Of a stretch of 64,000 nucleotides of DNA, positions 21,512 through 32,672 are shown in pieces. The DNA lies in contig JAQMRL010000014.1 in NCBI GenBank assembly GCA_035578175.1, positions 19,544,895 to 19,608,894 of the forward strand, read 5' to 3'. Positions within the stretch are counted from its first letter, which is position 1. The number at the start of each line of letters is the position of its first letter. The notes under the pieces were generated by a model. It saw only the letters and a program-made list of their open reading frames with translations, ran no database searches and was not told the origin of the DNA. Both the position numbers and the translations under genes were made by a program. Origin of the DNA: Catonia carolina (lineage: Eukaryota; Arthropoda; Insecta; Hemiptera; Achilidae).

Positions 21512-21553
21512 ATACTTTCCTTCCAATATATTCGTATAAACAAAAGAAAGTAA

Positions 21554-21902
21554 AAATACAAAAATGATTCATTGGGTAAATACTAAACTTAAAAACGTAA
21601 ATTTTTTCCTTTTGAGTTGCATGGGATACCCGAAACTTTTCATCAATTCCATAGAAAACAAATCGGTACATCCTAAAACTGTAAATTTTCCTGTTGTATG
21701 GATGTAGGTGTTATTCTTGAAGGTCACTTTAGTAATAAATCACGGCTTCTTTCCCGCTTTTTAAATTCCCCGCTTTTGTTAACAGTGCAATGACCAATCC
21801 ATAATAATACAGATTCATAACTACAGACAAACTACATTACTCAGAATAATGACAGCTCAAGGATATATTTATCTAACAACTAATTGTAGATTATTTTTTT
21901 TT
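21554..21902. other. Unclassified spacer
   Basis: Nothing recognised. Ends in a T run that receives the next family A copy. Confidence 0.5.
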
Positions 21903-22790
21903 ACTTTCTCTTGCCTATATGAATATATAGGAAGGAAAGTATTGTTTTCATGTCAATTTTTCGAAATCGAGTTTTCACCGGATCTACACGGTTCAGACCC
22001 CCTGAACCCAAAAACATGTTTTTAGTGATTGGTCTGAGTGTGAACAGAATATCTCAAGAACGGAACATCGTACGAACTTGAAACTTGAGTTAGATACCAC
22101 TAGAGAACCCGACACGAACATTTTCATCAAAATCGGTCAACCAGAAGTAGTAGTTTATTCGTGTAATTTTTCACTTTTTTGCGATTTTTTCAAAAACGGC
22201 TCTTAAAATTAAAAAAAAAAAATCACCTCGTTTACTACATTTTTTATGATCTATCTATATGATAGGGTAGGCGCCAAGTCTGCTAAAATTTTTGGTGAGG
22301 CTGTTCTTTCGTAAAAAAAAAAATTATTGTTTAAAGATTGCGTCCTTAATATGAATTTTAGGGCAAAAGTGTAGTACATAATAAAAGTTGTAGCCAATTT
22401 AAAAATCTACAATTTTTTATTACCAACATTTCTTTGTATAACGCTTTGTTTTAACGCTTAGTTTAGCGGTAATTTGTGATTTTCGGTTTTTTTTCATGAA
22501 AATCTGTAGAAAAAATGAATTTTTTAAGATTTCGGCTTTAGTATGCATTTTACGACAAAAGTGCATACAATAAACTATATAGAAAATTAAAAGATCTACA
22601 TACTTAGTTTTCAGAATTTTTCTCTACATAGCCTGGTTTAGCGTGAAAGAGTGGAAAGAGTGATTTTCCATATTATTAAGCCAAACTAAGGTTGATTTTC
22701 ATTTGGGATCATTCACCCATGATTAAAATTAGGTTATATTGTTTGTATTTTCATTGACAAGAGAATATCGTGTGAGTGTTCAACACCAGA
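21903..22790 (+). mobile_element. Family A, full length, no microsatellite
   Basis: Complete from ACTTTCTCTTGCC to GTGTGAGTGTTCAACACCAGA. After GGTCTGAGTGTGAACAG there is almost no TG repeat, in contrast with most copies. Confidence 0.9.
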
Positions 22791-22800
22791 TTTTTTTTTG

Positions 22801-23040
22801 GCCTATTTTAGAATCGATAAGTAATTTTTTACGTTTTTTCATCAAAATCGATAAAAATGGGATTCTTTAAAAGATTGCGGCATTATTTTGCATTTTACGA
22901 AAAAATTATATGATAAAAGTAATAGAAAATTAAAAATGTAGCCTATATAATTGCCCGATTGGCCTATGTTTGTGTGTAAACAAAATAACTCAAGAACGGT
23001 ATAACCTATAGCACGAAGTTGAAGCATAGACAATAAGCAA
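22801..23040 (+). mobile_element. Family A, decayed and rearranged
   Basis: Pieces of the core (TCATCAAAATCGATAAAAATGGG, AAGATTGCGGC..TGCATTTTACG) followed by a more 5' block (ATTGGCCTATGTTTGTGTG..CTCAAGAACGGTA), so order is changed. Much older than its neighbours. Confidence 0.55.
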
Positions 23041-23051
23041 CGAGCTTATTG

Positions 23052-23397
23052 GTGTTGTTATTTAGGTCAACAGCCGAAAGGCTGCTTTGAACCTCTAGGC
23101 TCAAGAGGTTTTACTAAGTAAAAACGAGTTGTGAGGTAGTTTACTATTGCCTTTCTCACTGAGTTGAAAGAGTTTGCTTATCAGCATGCCAGGCCCTCCC
23201 AAAAGCACCCACTTCCACCCTATAAATGACACCTTCACTTCATTCACCACATGGTCTGGCTGTATAGTGAAATTCATTACTCTCAGAGGAGATAACTCTG
23301 ACAAGTGTATTACTATGAAACAGAACTATTTTTTGTAGCCCTGGAACCAACAGATCGAGTGCAATTAATTTAACACTTCCTCTGCCCGTTTTGGGCA
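23052..23397 (-). mobile_element. Family B SINE-like element
   Basis: Plus-strand start GTTGTTATTTAGGTCAACAGCC, end TTTTGGGC. CTTATTGGT occurs on both sides (about 23043 and 23401), which supports a target duplication. Confidence 0.8.
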
Positions 23398-23821
23398 AAA
23401 TCTTATTGGTACTGTAGTTCGGGAAAAACATAAATTATATTTTCAAATATTTACATTGAAAAGAAAAAGTTGTATGAGTTTTTCACAGCAGAATTTTCAG
23501 TGTTTAAATTACATTATTTTTTTTTTTAGGTGTTATGAACTCTGTAGGAAAGTAGAATTAGAAAATTAAATTAAGTAATTTACAAAAATAACGTGTAATT
23601 AATTTTAAAAATACAATTCGCGTGATAAAGATCTATCAATGAACCTGGTTGATAAATTAAACACATTTAAATTTAATAAATTTATTTTTAACATTGTTCT
23701 TCAACTTCACATATGCACGCTCACACACAATTATGGTTATTCACCCCGTATATAAAAAGGTTGGAATATAAAAATTATGATGGGTTTATCCATACATTCA
23801 GAATACTCATATTATAATTAA
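23398..23821. other. Unclassified spacer
   Basis: AT-rich. A small possible A 3'-end fragment (GAAAAGAAAAAGTTGTATGAG) lies near 23458-23490. Otherwise nothing recognised. Confidence 0.45.
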
Positions 23822-23925
23822 AATTAATCTGAAACACTCACACGACTTTCTCTTTCCTATGGAAATAAAATTAATATAACCTTTAATCATGAGTAAATAA
23901 ACTAAAATGAAAAACATAACCTACT
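23822..23925 (-). mobile_element. Family A, 3'-terminal fragment
   Basis: AATCTGAAACACTCACACGACTTTCTC, then a shortened body to the CATAACCTAC region. Confidence 0.7.
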
Positions 23926-24091
23926 TAGGTGACGAAAGGTTCTGTTTTTACTTTCTCTTGCCTATATGAATGTATAACATATTCTATAGGAAGGAAAGTA
24001 CTGTTTTCATGTCGATTTTTCGAATTCGAGTTTTCACCGGATCTACACATTTTCAGACCCCCTGAACCCAAAAAACATGTTATTAGCGATT

Positions 24092-24139
<48 letters not shown>

Positions 24140-24228
24140 CGTCTGTGTGAACAAAATATCACAAGAATGGAACATCATACAAACTTGAAACTTAAAACTT
24201 AAGTTAGACTACTACCGGTTAAGTACTA

Positions 24229-24982
24229 AAGGGTGATTCAAAAAGAGCGCCGGTTTTTAAACGGCTGGTAAATTTTTGTTTATCGGTTGGCAACATTGTT
24301 TGACCTCATTTCTATTTTGGAGAACATTCCGATTGACGATTCAGTTGTAGTTTCTCTTGTATGCACAGCGAGTGACAGTTTGGTGCGGCTTTTGGTCGGG
24401 CGGTGTCATCGGCCCTTCCTTTTTTGAAAATCAAGAAGGACAAGCCGTGACAGTAAATGAAGACCGATACCGTACGATGATTAGGGAGTTTTTGTGGCGT
24501 CATTTGGATGGAATGGACATTGACGAGTTGTGGTTTCAGCAGGATGGTGCCACCTGTCACGCTGCACGAGAAACAATGTTGTTGCTCCGTGAACGGTTCC
24601 AGGATCGCATCATTTCTCGTAATTCCGACCATCAATGGCCACCAAGGTCGTGTGACTTGACGCCTTGTGACTTTCCTCTTTGGGGTCATCTGAAGCCATT
24701 GGTGTATGCCAATAAACCCCGAAACATCAATGACTTGAAGGAGGAAATTCGACGGGTTATCGGGCAAATGGAAGTCGAAACTTGTCGTGCAGTAATATCC
24801 AATTTCATGGACAGAGTTGATGCGTGCCAGCGCAGTAGAGGAGGACACATGCAAGACATCATTTTTCATACATAAAATCGGAAGGAAAGATGAACTTGTT
24901 GATGTATTTATTTTCAGTTTTTCAATAAAATAAATCTCTTAATTTGATATATCAAAACCGGCGCTCTTTTTGAATCACCCTA
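24229..24982 (+). mobile_element. Mariner-type transposon, internal-deletion copy 2
   Basis: TA at 24227-24228 and 24983-24984. The TIRs start AAGGGTGATTCAAAAAGAGC and TAGGGTGATTCAAAAAGAGC. It is 754 bp long. It shares the first ~130 bp and last ~400 bp with the copy at 14564, with only scattered substitutions, but has lost the 5' half of the gene instead of the middle. Confidence 0.9.
24357..24875 (+). pseudogene. Mariner-type transposase, C-terminal half
   Basis: Open for about 172 codons to TAA at 24873. Visible motifs in order: VTVWCGFWSGGVIGP (about residues 7-21), VNEDRYRTMI, LWFQQDGATCHAARET with the second catalytic Asp in QQD, WPPRSCDLTPCDFPLWGHLK with the third catalytic Asp in PCD, and the end RSRGGHMQDIIFHT. 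There are 41 residues between those two Asp, so this is a DD41D type rather than the D34D of classical mariner. The HTH half and the segment with the first catalytic Asp are deleted, and the ATG at 24357 is fortuitous at the deletion junction. Family: DDE superfamily, mariner-like, as widespread in insect genomes. Not functional alone. Confidence 0.85.
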
Positions 24983-25711
24983 TACTACCGGACCCGACAC
25001 GAACATTTTCATCAAAATCGGTCAACCGGAAGTAGTAGTTTATTCGTGACATTTTTCACTTTTTTTGTTTGATGTTCTCAAAAACGGCTTCTACGATTTT
25101 TTAAAAAAAATCGCTTCATTTACTAATTTTTTTATGCTCTACCAAAAAGGGTAGGCGCCATGTCTGTTAAAATTCTTGGAAAGGTTGTCTCTCGTAAAAA
25201 GTTGTTTTTTTAAAGTTGCGGCTTTAACATGAATTTTAGCGCAAAAATGTATAGTCTATAAAAAAATTTGTAGAGAATTTAAACCCCTACAACTTTTATT
25301 TCAAACATTTTTTGTATAACGCTTAGTTCAACGGTAATTACCGATTTTCTGGTTTTTTTTCACGAAAATGTATAAACAAAAATCGATTTTTAAGATTTCA
25401 GCCTTAATATGCATTTTACGACAAAAAAGCATATAATCAAATTTATAGGATATTAAAATATCTACAACTTTTATTTGGAGCATTTTTCTCTACAGAGCCT
25501 AGTTTAGCGTGAAAGAGTGATTTTCCGTATTTTTAAGCCTAACTGAGGTTGATTTTCATCTTGCGTCTTTCACTCATGATTAAAAATAGGTTATGTTTAG
25601 TGAGGTTATTTATTTCTTTTTATCTCTAATGTTTTATTGCTAACATTAGGTTACATTGTTAATTATTTGCATTGGCAAGATAAAGTTTTGTGAGTGTTTC
25701 ACACCAGATTT

Positions 25712-26089
25712 TTCTGGGTGTTCTTTCAACACGGTGAATTGTTCTATTTTTATTATTAGTACTTTAATTATTTACAAATGATAAATTATAAATTGATTGA
25801 AATTAATAATAATGTAAGGAGTCAGGAATATATTGCAGGTTTTAGATATAAATAATAAGTACGTCCCATAAAAGTAGAAACGCATATGTAACTGAATAAA
25901 CAGCTATATGATCGGCCATTCATATTGCACAACCTATGTTTATGAAATTGTTTTCTATAAATAATTAAATATCACATTTTACTTTCAATGATGTACTTAC
26001 AGGGCACACAAAAAACACTGTAATGTTAATTTTACTTAATCTCAATACACAAGAATAAAATAATGACTAATACGATCCCATAAACTAAA
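25712..26089. other. Unclassified spacer
   Basis: AT-rich, no recognised element. Confidence 0.5.
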
Positions 26090-27030
26090 AATCTGGTGTG
26101 AAACACTCACACAACTTTCTCTTGCCAATGCAAATAATGACCAATATAACCAAACATTAGTAATAAAACATTAGAAATAAACAAAAACTAACCTCAAATA
26201 AACATAACCTTATTTTAATCATGAGTGAAAGACGCAAAATGAAAAACGACCTCAGTTTGGCTGAAAAATACGGAAAATCACTCTTTCACGCTAAAATAGG
26301 CTCTGTAGAGAAAAATGTTTTAAATAAAAGTTGTAGATCTTTTAATTTCCTATAAATTTGATTATATATACTTTTGTCGTAAAATGCATACTTTGGCCGA
26401 AATCTTTAAAAAATCAATTTTTCACACGTCTTCGTGAGAAAAAACCAAAAATTGCTAATTACCGCTAAACTAAGCGTTATACAGAAAAATGTTTGAAATA
26501 AAAGTTGTAGAATTACAAATTCTCTACAACCTTTATTATATAGATTTTTGCGCTGAAATGCATATTAAAGCCGCAATCTTAAAAAAACAAATTTTTTACG
26601 TGAAAACAGCCTGACCAAGAATTTCAAAAGACATGGCGCCTATCCTATCTTGTAGAGCATAAAAATTGTAGTAAATGAGGCGATTTAAAAAAAAATCGTA
26701 AGACCCGTTTTTGAGGAAATCGCAAAAAAGTGAAAAATTACACGAATAAACTACTACTTCCGATTGACCGATTTTGATGAAAATGTTCGTGTCGGGTCCG
26801 GTAGTGGTATGTAACTTAAGTTTCAAGTTTCAAGTTTGTACGTTGTTCCGTTCTTGAGATATTCTGTTTACACACACGCGCGCGCACGCACACACACACA
26901 AATTAATCGCTAAAAACATGTTTTTTCGGTTCAGGGGGTCTGAAAACGTGTAGATCTGATGAAAACTCGATTTCGAAAAATTGACATGAAAACCATACTT
27001 TCTTTCCTATTCATAGAGGCAAGAGAAAGT
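26090..27030 (-). mobile_element. Family A, full length
   Basis: AATCTGGTGTGAAACACTCACAC to GAGGCAAGAGAAAGT, then AAAAA. (CA)/(CG) tract at 26871-26900. Confidence 0.9.
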
Positions 27031-27035
27031 AAAAA

Positions 27036-27105
27036 TGTGTTATGAAACATTCACACGATTTTCTCTAGACAATGTAAACTGAGAAAGGTAACATAATTTT
27101 AAGAT
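27036..27105 (-). mobile_element. Family A, 3'-end scrap
   Basis: GTGTTATGAAACATTCACACGATTTTCTC and about 30 more bases. Abuts the preceding copy head-to-tail. Confidence 0.65.
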
Positions 27106-27117
27106 TAGGAATTCTTT

Positions 27118-27345
27118 TTATTAAAACACTATGTTTGGAGTGTAGCATTATACGGAAGTGAAACGTGGGTGATAGAGGCTGTAGAAAGGAAGAGGATACA
27201 AGCTTTTTAAATGTGGTATTATAAGAAAATGTTAAAATTTAGGTGGGTGGACAAAATAACTAATTTAGAGATTCTTACACAAGTGGATGAAAGAAGAAAT
27301 ATAGGGAAACATCTTACCAGAAGAAGGGATAGGCATAAATATATG
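27118..27345 (+). pseudogene. LINE reverse transcriptase ORF, C-terminal fragment
   Basis: Translates as VWSVALYGSETWVIEAVERKR, a stop, then MWYYKKMLKFRWVDKITN and QVDERRNIGKHLTRRRDR. This is the hallmark C-terminal region after the reverse transcriptase domain of insect non-LTR retrotransposons (YGSETW...W..R.L...W.D..TN). It has one in-frame stop and no RT catalytic motif in the fragment. It meets an inverted fragment of the same element at about 27346. Confidence 0.75.
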
Positions 27346-27740
27346 GCTCTCGAATGGTTTGATGCAGTTCTCCAAGCTGTTCTATCTTATTCAAGTTGTT
27401 TCATATCTACATACCTACACATCTTTTGTAATTTGCTTTAAATGTTCTAACCTTCGCCTTCCCCTACAATTCACTCCCTCAATATTAACCTCAATAATTT
27501 ATACACCAATACCTGGAAGTCTTAAGATATGCTCCACTAGCCTATACCTTCATCTGGTGAGATGTTGCCATATATTTCTTCTTTCTTTCACTCGTCTACG
27601 AACATCTAAATTACTTATTTTGTCCACACAACTAATCTTCAACATTTTCCTATAACACCACATCTCAAAACTTCTATCCTCATCCTTTCTACAGCCCCTA
27701 TCACCCACGATTCACTCCCGTTTAATGTCTTATATAGAGC
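27346..27740 (-). pseudogene. LINE reverse transcriptase ORF, inverted fragment
   Basis: On the minus strand it begins with the same SETW-equivalent region (SESWVIGAVERMR), passes several stops and ends in KQLEQDRTAWRTASNHSRA-like sequence, the usual extreme C-terminus of these ORFs. Because it overlaps in content with the plus fragment before it, the two form an inverted repeat (27135-27335 against about 27550-27735). Confidence 0.7.
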
Positions 27741-27781
27741 ATGAAGAATGTAGATTTTTAAAATAAACAATAAATTTCTAC

Positions 27782-28463
27782 AACAAGAAATGTCTGTCAA
27801 CCAGGGCTAAACTAAGATACCACCAAACAGTGGTTCCCCCAGGAATCCACTATTCCAGCGAAACGTTATTCAGGCCATATCGCTTAGGAGACACCGATAG
27901 AATTGAGAAAATAGAAAGAAAAATACTTAGGAAGTGCATGAACAAAAGGCACATGGTGGAAGGACAGTGGCGGTTAATCCCAAACAAAGAAATCTATAAA
28001 CTAATCCCCCTAATCCCCCCACTAACAAATAACTTAAGACAGAAACGAATATCATTTCTAGGACACATACTCAGAGCCAAAAAGTCCAGACTTGTGAACC
28101 GGCTGATCAACCATTTTTGGAATAAGGTGTCAAGACCTAGGTGGCTGAAGGATGTAGGCTACAGCGGGATGTGGAGGAACTTGGAATCACTAAACAAGAC
28201 CTACTAACAAAATCAGCTAAGTACAACCAACTAGTCAAGACTAATATGGTAACATTCGAACCAAAAACCAGAAGAGTGTACAACAGGGTGTTTATCGACG
28301 AAGACCGGAAACAGAGATCGGAACGTTTTAAGAAAATATGGGCCAAACGAAAGAAGCCATGCTTAGGAGAGCACGCTTTTCAAAGAAACCCAACACTGGA
28401 ACAGACCTAAACTTGAACTATAGTGATCCTATGAAGTCTCAAAAGTAAAAAAAAAATAATAAT
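27782..28463 (+). pseudogene. LINE ORF2 C-terminus, second family
   Basis: Open from about 27785: CLSTRAKLRYHQTVVPPGIHYSSETLF, then DRIEKIERKILRKCM, LRQKRISFLGHILRA and PRWLKDV. A one-base shift near 28141-28160 moves the frame to DVEELGITKQDLLTKSAKY..KTRRVYNRVFIDEDRKQRSERFKKIWAKRK, ending at a stop near 28408. It is the region downstream of the RT domain in a non-LTR retrotransposon. The 3' end runs to an A-rich tail (AAAAAAAAATAATAATAAATAAAT, about 28447-28470), so it is a 5'-truncated insertion. It is a different family from 27118-27740. Confidence 0.8.
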
Positions 28464-28469
28464 AAATAA

Positions 28470-28822
28470 ATACGATAAAAATGTAAATGCAGCGATTTAA
28501 AAGAGCATTGTAAGAACCGTATATGAGAAAATTGCGAAAAAGTGAAAAATTACACGAATAAACTACTACTTCCGGTTCACTGATTTTGATGAAAATGTTC
28601 GTGTTGGGTACCCAAGTGGTACTTAACTAAAGATTCAGGGTTAAACTTCGTACGCTATTCCGTTCTTGAGATAATTTGTTCACACACGTACACCAAATGC
28701 CAAAAAAAAATGTTTTTTTTTGGGTTCAGAGGATCTGAAAACGTGTATTTTCGGGGAAAATTCGTTTTCGATAAGTCGACATAAAAACAATATTTTTCTT
28801 ATATTTTATAATAATTTTGGGC
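28470..28822 (-). mobile_element. Family A, 5' third
   Basis: From the AATGCAGCGATTTAAAAG landmark through TACTTCCGGTTCACTGATTTTGATG to the decayed 5' end GGGCAAGAGA. The 3' part is missing, replaced by the LINE. Confidence 0.75.
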
Positions 28823-28830
28823 AAGAGATA

Positions 28831-29092
28831 GGGTAGAGGTGTAAAATAAACTACTAGTCAGAATTATCTCTTCTGAGATTAATAAATTTCAATAATATAC
28901 ATTCAGATCCTGTGGTGAATAAAGGTGTCATTTTGCAGAGTGGAGAGTAGATGATATTCAGAAGGCCTGACAAACTAATAAGCATACTTTTCTACTCAGT
29001 GAGGAGGCAATTGTAAACCACTTTACTCTTCGTTTTATTTCGTAAAGCCTCTAGAGGTTCAAATCAGCTGATACCTAAACCACAACAAGGGT
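28831..29092 (+). mobile_element. Family B, 5'-truncated with target duplication
   Basis: Starts inside B (GGTAGAGGTGTAAAA), ends CCTAAACCACAACAAGGGT, and is flanked by AAGAGATA on both sides (28823-28830 and 29093-29100). A truncated insertion with its own target duplication shows that B moves by reverse transcription starting from its 3' end. Confidence 0.8.
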
Positions 29093-29164
29093 AAGAGATA
29101 TTGCTGAGATTTCCTTTACTTCAAAAATGTAAAAAAATAAAAAAAATAATAAAAACAATAAAAA

Positions 29165-29987
29165 AATAAAAAAACACACACAACTTTCTCTTGCCAATGA
29201 AAATAATTAATAATATAACCTAATATTAGTAATAAAACATTAAAAATAGATAAAATAACAAACCTCAATAAACATAACCTAATTTTAATCATGAGTAAAA
29301 GACGCAAAATGAAAATCAACCTCAGTTTGGCTTAAAAACACTCTTTCACGCTAAACTAGGTTCTGTAGAGAAAAATGCTTTAAATAAATATAGTAAATCT
29401 TTTAATTTCCTATAAATTTGGTTTTATACACTTTTGTTGTAAAATGCATACAAAGGCTGGAATCTTAATAAATTGATTTTTTACAGATTTTCATGAAAAA
29501 GAGACAAAAAAATCACTTACTACCGCTAAATTAAGCGTTATACAAAAAAATGTTTCAAATAAAAGTTGTAGGATTTTAAAATCTCTACAACTTTGATTAT
29601 ATAAATTTTTGTGCTAAAAAGCACATTAAAGTTGCAATCTTAAAAAACAATTTTTTTTACGAGAAAACAACTTACCCAAGAATGTTAGCAGACATGGCGC
29701 CCACCCAATCTAGTAAAGCATTAAAAATTTGGTAAATAAGGCGATTTTTAAAAAAATCGTAGAAGCCGTTTTTGAGAAAATCGCAAAAAAGTGAAAAATG
29801 ACACGAATAAACTACTAGGTACTTCCGGTTGACCGATTTTGATGAAAATTTTCGTGTCGGGTCCAGTAGTAGTATTTAATTTAAGTTTCAAGTTTCAAGT
29901 TAGTACGATGTTCCGTTCTTGAGATATTTTGTTCAGAAACACCCCCCTCCATCCACACACAAAAACACACACACACACACGCACGCA

Positions 29988-30062
<75 letters not shown>

Positions 30063-30193
30063 CAACCGTTAGAAACATGTTTTTTGGGTTCAGGGAATCT
30101 GAAAACGTGTAAATCCGGTGAAAACTTACTTTTGAAAAATCGACATGAAAACAATACTTTCCTTCCTATATATTCATATAGGCAAGAGAAAGT
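29165..30193 (-). mobile_element. Family A, nearly full length, longest microsatellite
   Basis: From CACACACAACTTTCTCTTGCC to TATAGGCAAGAGAAAGT. The microsatellite region 29955-30059 is the longest among the copies. The body is otherwise standard. Confidence 0.85.
29991..30059. repeat. (AC)n microsatellite, uninterrupted 69 bp
   Basis: A pure AC run inside a family A copy, at the position where every copy has TG/CA repeats. Long valine/cysteine or threonine/histidine open frames across it are artefacts. Confidence 0.95.
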
Positions 30194-30632
30194 CATACTT
30201 ACATAACGCTTAGGATAAAGTAGAGTGCTTTTCTCCCACCGTCATGTTTGTAAAATAGTAAAAATGTCGATCGTAAAAAAAAACAAGAGAAAGCAAAAAT
30301 GGAGTAAGATACGAGTTACCGTTAAATTAATTTGCGCCCAATTCAAATCCATTCGCTTAAACAATTAACTGTAACTTCATTTTTAAAAAGAGCGCATATG
30401 TCAAAGCGCAACTTGTAGAAGAATGTAAGAGATATTGAAATTTAAGTAGCATAAAAATTCAATAATAAAACTGAAATTAGATAATAAATTTGTACGAAAT
30501 TTAATTTGTCAAGGTATTTAAATCCACCGAGAGCGATGAAACAGTAATAAAAAATTTAACCTTTTATTTCTCTCCAAACTACAGGATGTACCTGCAATAC
30601 ATTTAATTATTTGATCTTTTCTTACATAAGAA
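30194..30632. other. Unclassified spacer
   Basis: AT-rich; nothing recognised. Confidence 0.5.
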
Positions 30633-31440
30633 AAATCTAGTGTGAAACACTCACACACTTTCTCTTGTCAATGCAAATAATTAACAATATAACTTAAAAT
30701 TAGTAATAAAACATTAAAAATTAAAAAAAAACTAACCTCAAAAACACAACCTTTAATCATGAGTTTTTAATCATGAGTGAATTATGCAAAATAAAAACCA
30801 ACCTTAGTTAGGCTTAATAATACGGAAAATAACTTTTTTACGCTGAACTAGGCTCGTAGAGAAAAATGCTTTTAATAAAAGTTGTAGATCTTTTAATTTC
30901 CTATAAATTTGATTGTATACACTTTTGCCGTAAAACGCATATTAAGGCTGAAATCTAAAAAAAATCGATTTTTTACACGTTTTCGTGAGAAAAAAGGAAA
31001 TAGCTTAGGACCTCTAAACTGTGCTTTATACAAAAAACTGTTTAAAATAAAAGTAGAAGGATTTTTAATTTTCTACATTTTTGTTTATCAAATTTTTGCG
31101 CTTAAATGCAGATTTAAGTCGCAATCTTAAACAAACAATATTTTTACGAGAAAACAGCCTCCCCAAGTATTTTAGCAGACATGACGCCTACCCTATCTTG
31201 TAGAGCATTAAAAATTCTGTAAATAATCAGATTTTTAAAAAAATCGTTTGTGCCGTTTTTGAGAAAATCACAAAAAAGTGAAAAATGGCACGAATAAACT
31301 TCTACTTTCGGTTAACCGATTTTGATGATAATGTTCGTGTCGGGTCCTCTAGTGGTAACTAACTTAAATTTCAAGTTTTAAGTTCGTACGATGTTCCGCC
31401 CTTGAGATATTCTGATCACACACACACACAGACACTCACA
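30633..31440 (-). mobile_element. Family A, ends inside the microsatellite
   Basis: AATCTAGTGTGAAACACTCACAC to the (CA)n at 31418-31441. There the copy stops and a plus-oriented copy starts, so the microsatellite is the junction. Confidence 0.8.
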
Positions 31441-31442
31441 CA

Positions 31443-32555
31443 AAAAAATTGTTTTATTTTTTAAAGATTGCGGCTTTAATATACATTTTAGTGCAAAAAT
31501 GTAGTATATAATAAAAGTTGTATAGAATTTAAAATCCTACAACTTTTAATTTAAACTTTTTTTTGTATAACGCTTATTTTAGCGGTAATCAGTGATTATT
31601 TGTTGTTTTTTTTTATGATAGTCTGTAAAAAATCGAATTTTTAAGATTTTAGCTTGAGTATGCAGTTTACGACGAAAATGTATAATTAAATTTATAGGAA
31701 ATTAAAAGATCTACAACTGTTATTTAAAGCAGTTTTTTAAATGATGAGATCTTAAAGAGTTTTATGACAAAAATGTATATAGTATATACATAATCCCACC
31801 GGGTTGGTCTAGAGGTAAAGTCGTCGCCAAAATCAGCTGTTTAACAGCTGATTTTCGGAGACGAAGGTTCCTGGTTCAAATCCTAGTAAATGTAGTTACT
31901 TTTATACGGATTTGAATACTAGACAGTGGTTACCAGTGTACTTTGAAGGTTGGGGTTCAACCATACTCTTTCAGAAATGGTCGGCCTGGGTCTGTACAAG
32001 ACTACACCTCATTTACACGTCATACACATCATTCTCATCTCATTGGGTCATTGGGTTGCTTATTGTTCTGAATTGAACAGATTGCAACGTACACAAATTA
32101 GGAATAAAAAACAGTATATACATTAGAAAAATTAGGAAAAAATCTACAACTTTTAAATAATGAATTTTCTTCCACATTCAGCTAAATTTAGCGTTAATTA
32201 GTGATTTTCGATAAATTTGTTTTACAAATCTGTGAAAAAGTTAAATTTTTTAAGATTACAGCCTTGGCATGCATTTCACGACAAAAGTGTAATACAGGCC
32301 TAATCAAAAGTTATAGAGAAAAACATACAACTTTTATTTTATGCATCTTTCTCTAGAAAGCCTAATTTAGCGTGAAAAAAAGATTTCCATATTTTTAAAT
32401 TTCACAAGGGTTAATTTTTATTTTGCATTATTCACTCACGATTAAAATTAAGGTTATGTTTTACATTTTACATTGTTTTCTCACGATCAAACAACGGTTA
32501 AATTGTTCATTATGCAAATTCACAAGAAAAAATCGTGTGAGTGTTACACTTTAGA
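31443..32555 (+). mobile_element. Family A, 3' two-thirds, split by SINE3
   Basis: From TTAAAGATTGCGGCTTTAAT to GTGTGAGTGTTACACTTTAGA, interrupted by SINE3 at 31792-32112. A partial internal repeat (TATGACAAAAATGTATAT) precedes the SINE. Confidence 0.75.
31792..32112 (+). mobile_element. SINE3, full length
   Basis: A-box TGGTCTAGAGG (31805-31815), a perfect AAATCAGCTG/CAGCTGATTT hairpin, B-box GGTTCAAATCC (31873-31883), body, and the end TTAGGAATAAAAAAC. The 11-bp duplication AGTATATACAT lies at 31781-31791 and 32113-32123. Best-defined copy of this 321-bp family. Confidence 0.9.
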
Positions 32556-32665
32556 TTTTTATAAATACAAACCAGCACTGGAAAGTTTTCAACGCATTTC
32601 AGGGACAGACTGTACATTATCAGTAAAGCGCCGGCGTGTAAATGTAGCATTAAATTTTACCTTTT
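32556..32665. repeat. Flank module F, copy 1
   Basis: About 110 bp (TATAAATACAAACCAGCACTGG ... GCATTAAATTTTACC) that recurs at 34566-34690 after another A copy. It has no mobile ends of its own, so it probably came with a duplication of an A-plus-flank unit. Confidence 0.75.
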
Positions 32666-32672
32666 CAATTTT

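Larger units (their letters stand above)
19784..21553 (-). mobile_element. Family A, with nested SINE2 and solo LTR
   Basis: Pieces at 19784-19845, 20047-20856 and 21512-21553 make one copy. The first interruption is a 33-bp unknown segment plus SINE2, the second a gypsy-like LTR. Confidence 0.8.
23950..25709 (+). mobile_element. Family A, full length with nested mariner
   Basis: Starts ACTTTCTCTTGCC. It has a long (TG)n at 24093-24131 followed by GCGCGCGC, a mariner insertion at 24229-24982, then the core to GTGAGTGTTTCACACCAGA. CTACTACCGG is present on both sides of the mariner region, a small local duplication in the host. Confidence 0.85.

Noticed and set aside
24312..24869. 185-codon open frame on the minus strand
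   Set aside because: Antisense shadow of the mariner transposase relic, which has the recognisable catalytic motifs on the plus strand.
29881..30206. Long open frames of Val/Cys or Thr/His repeats
   Set aside because: They are the translation of a pure AC/TG microsatellite. The same applies to the frames at 11934-12203 and 55722-55995.
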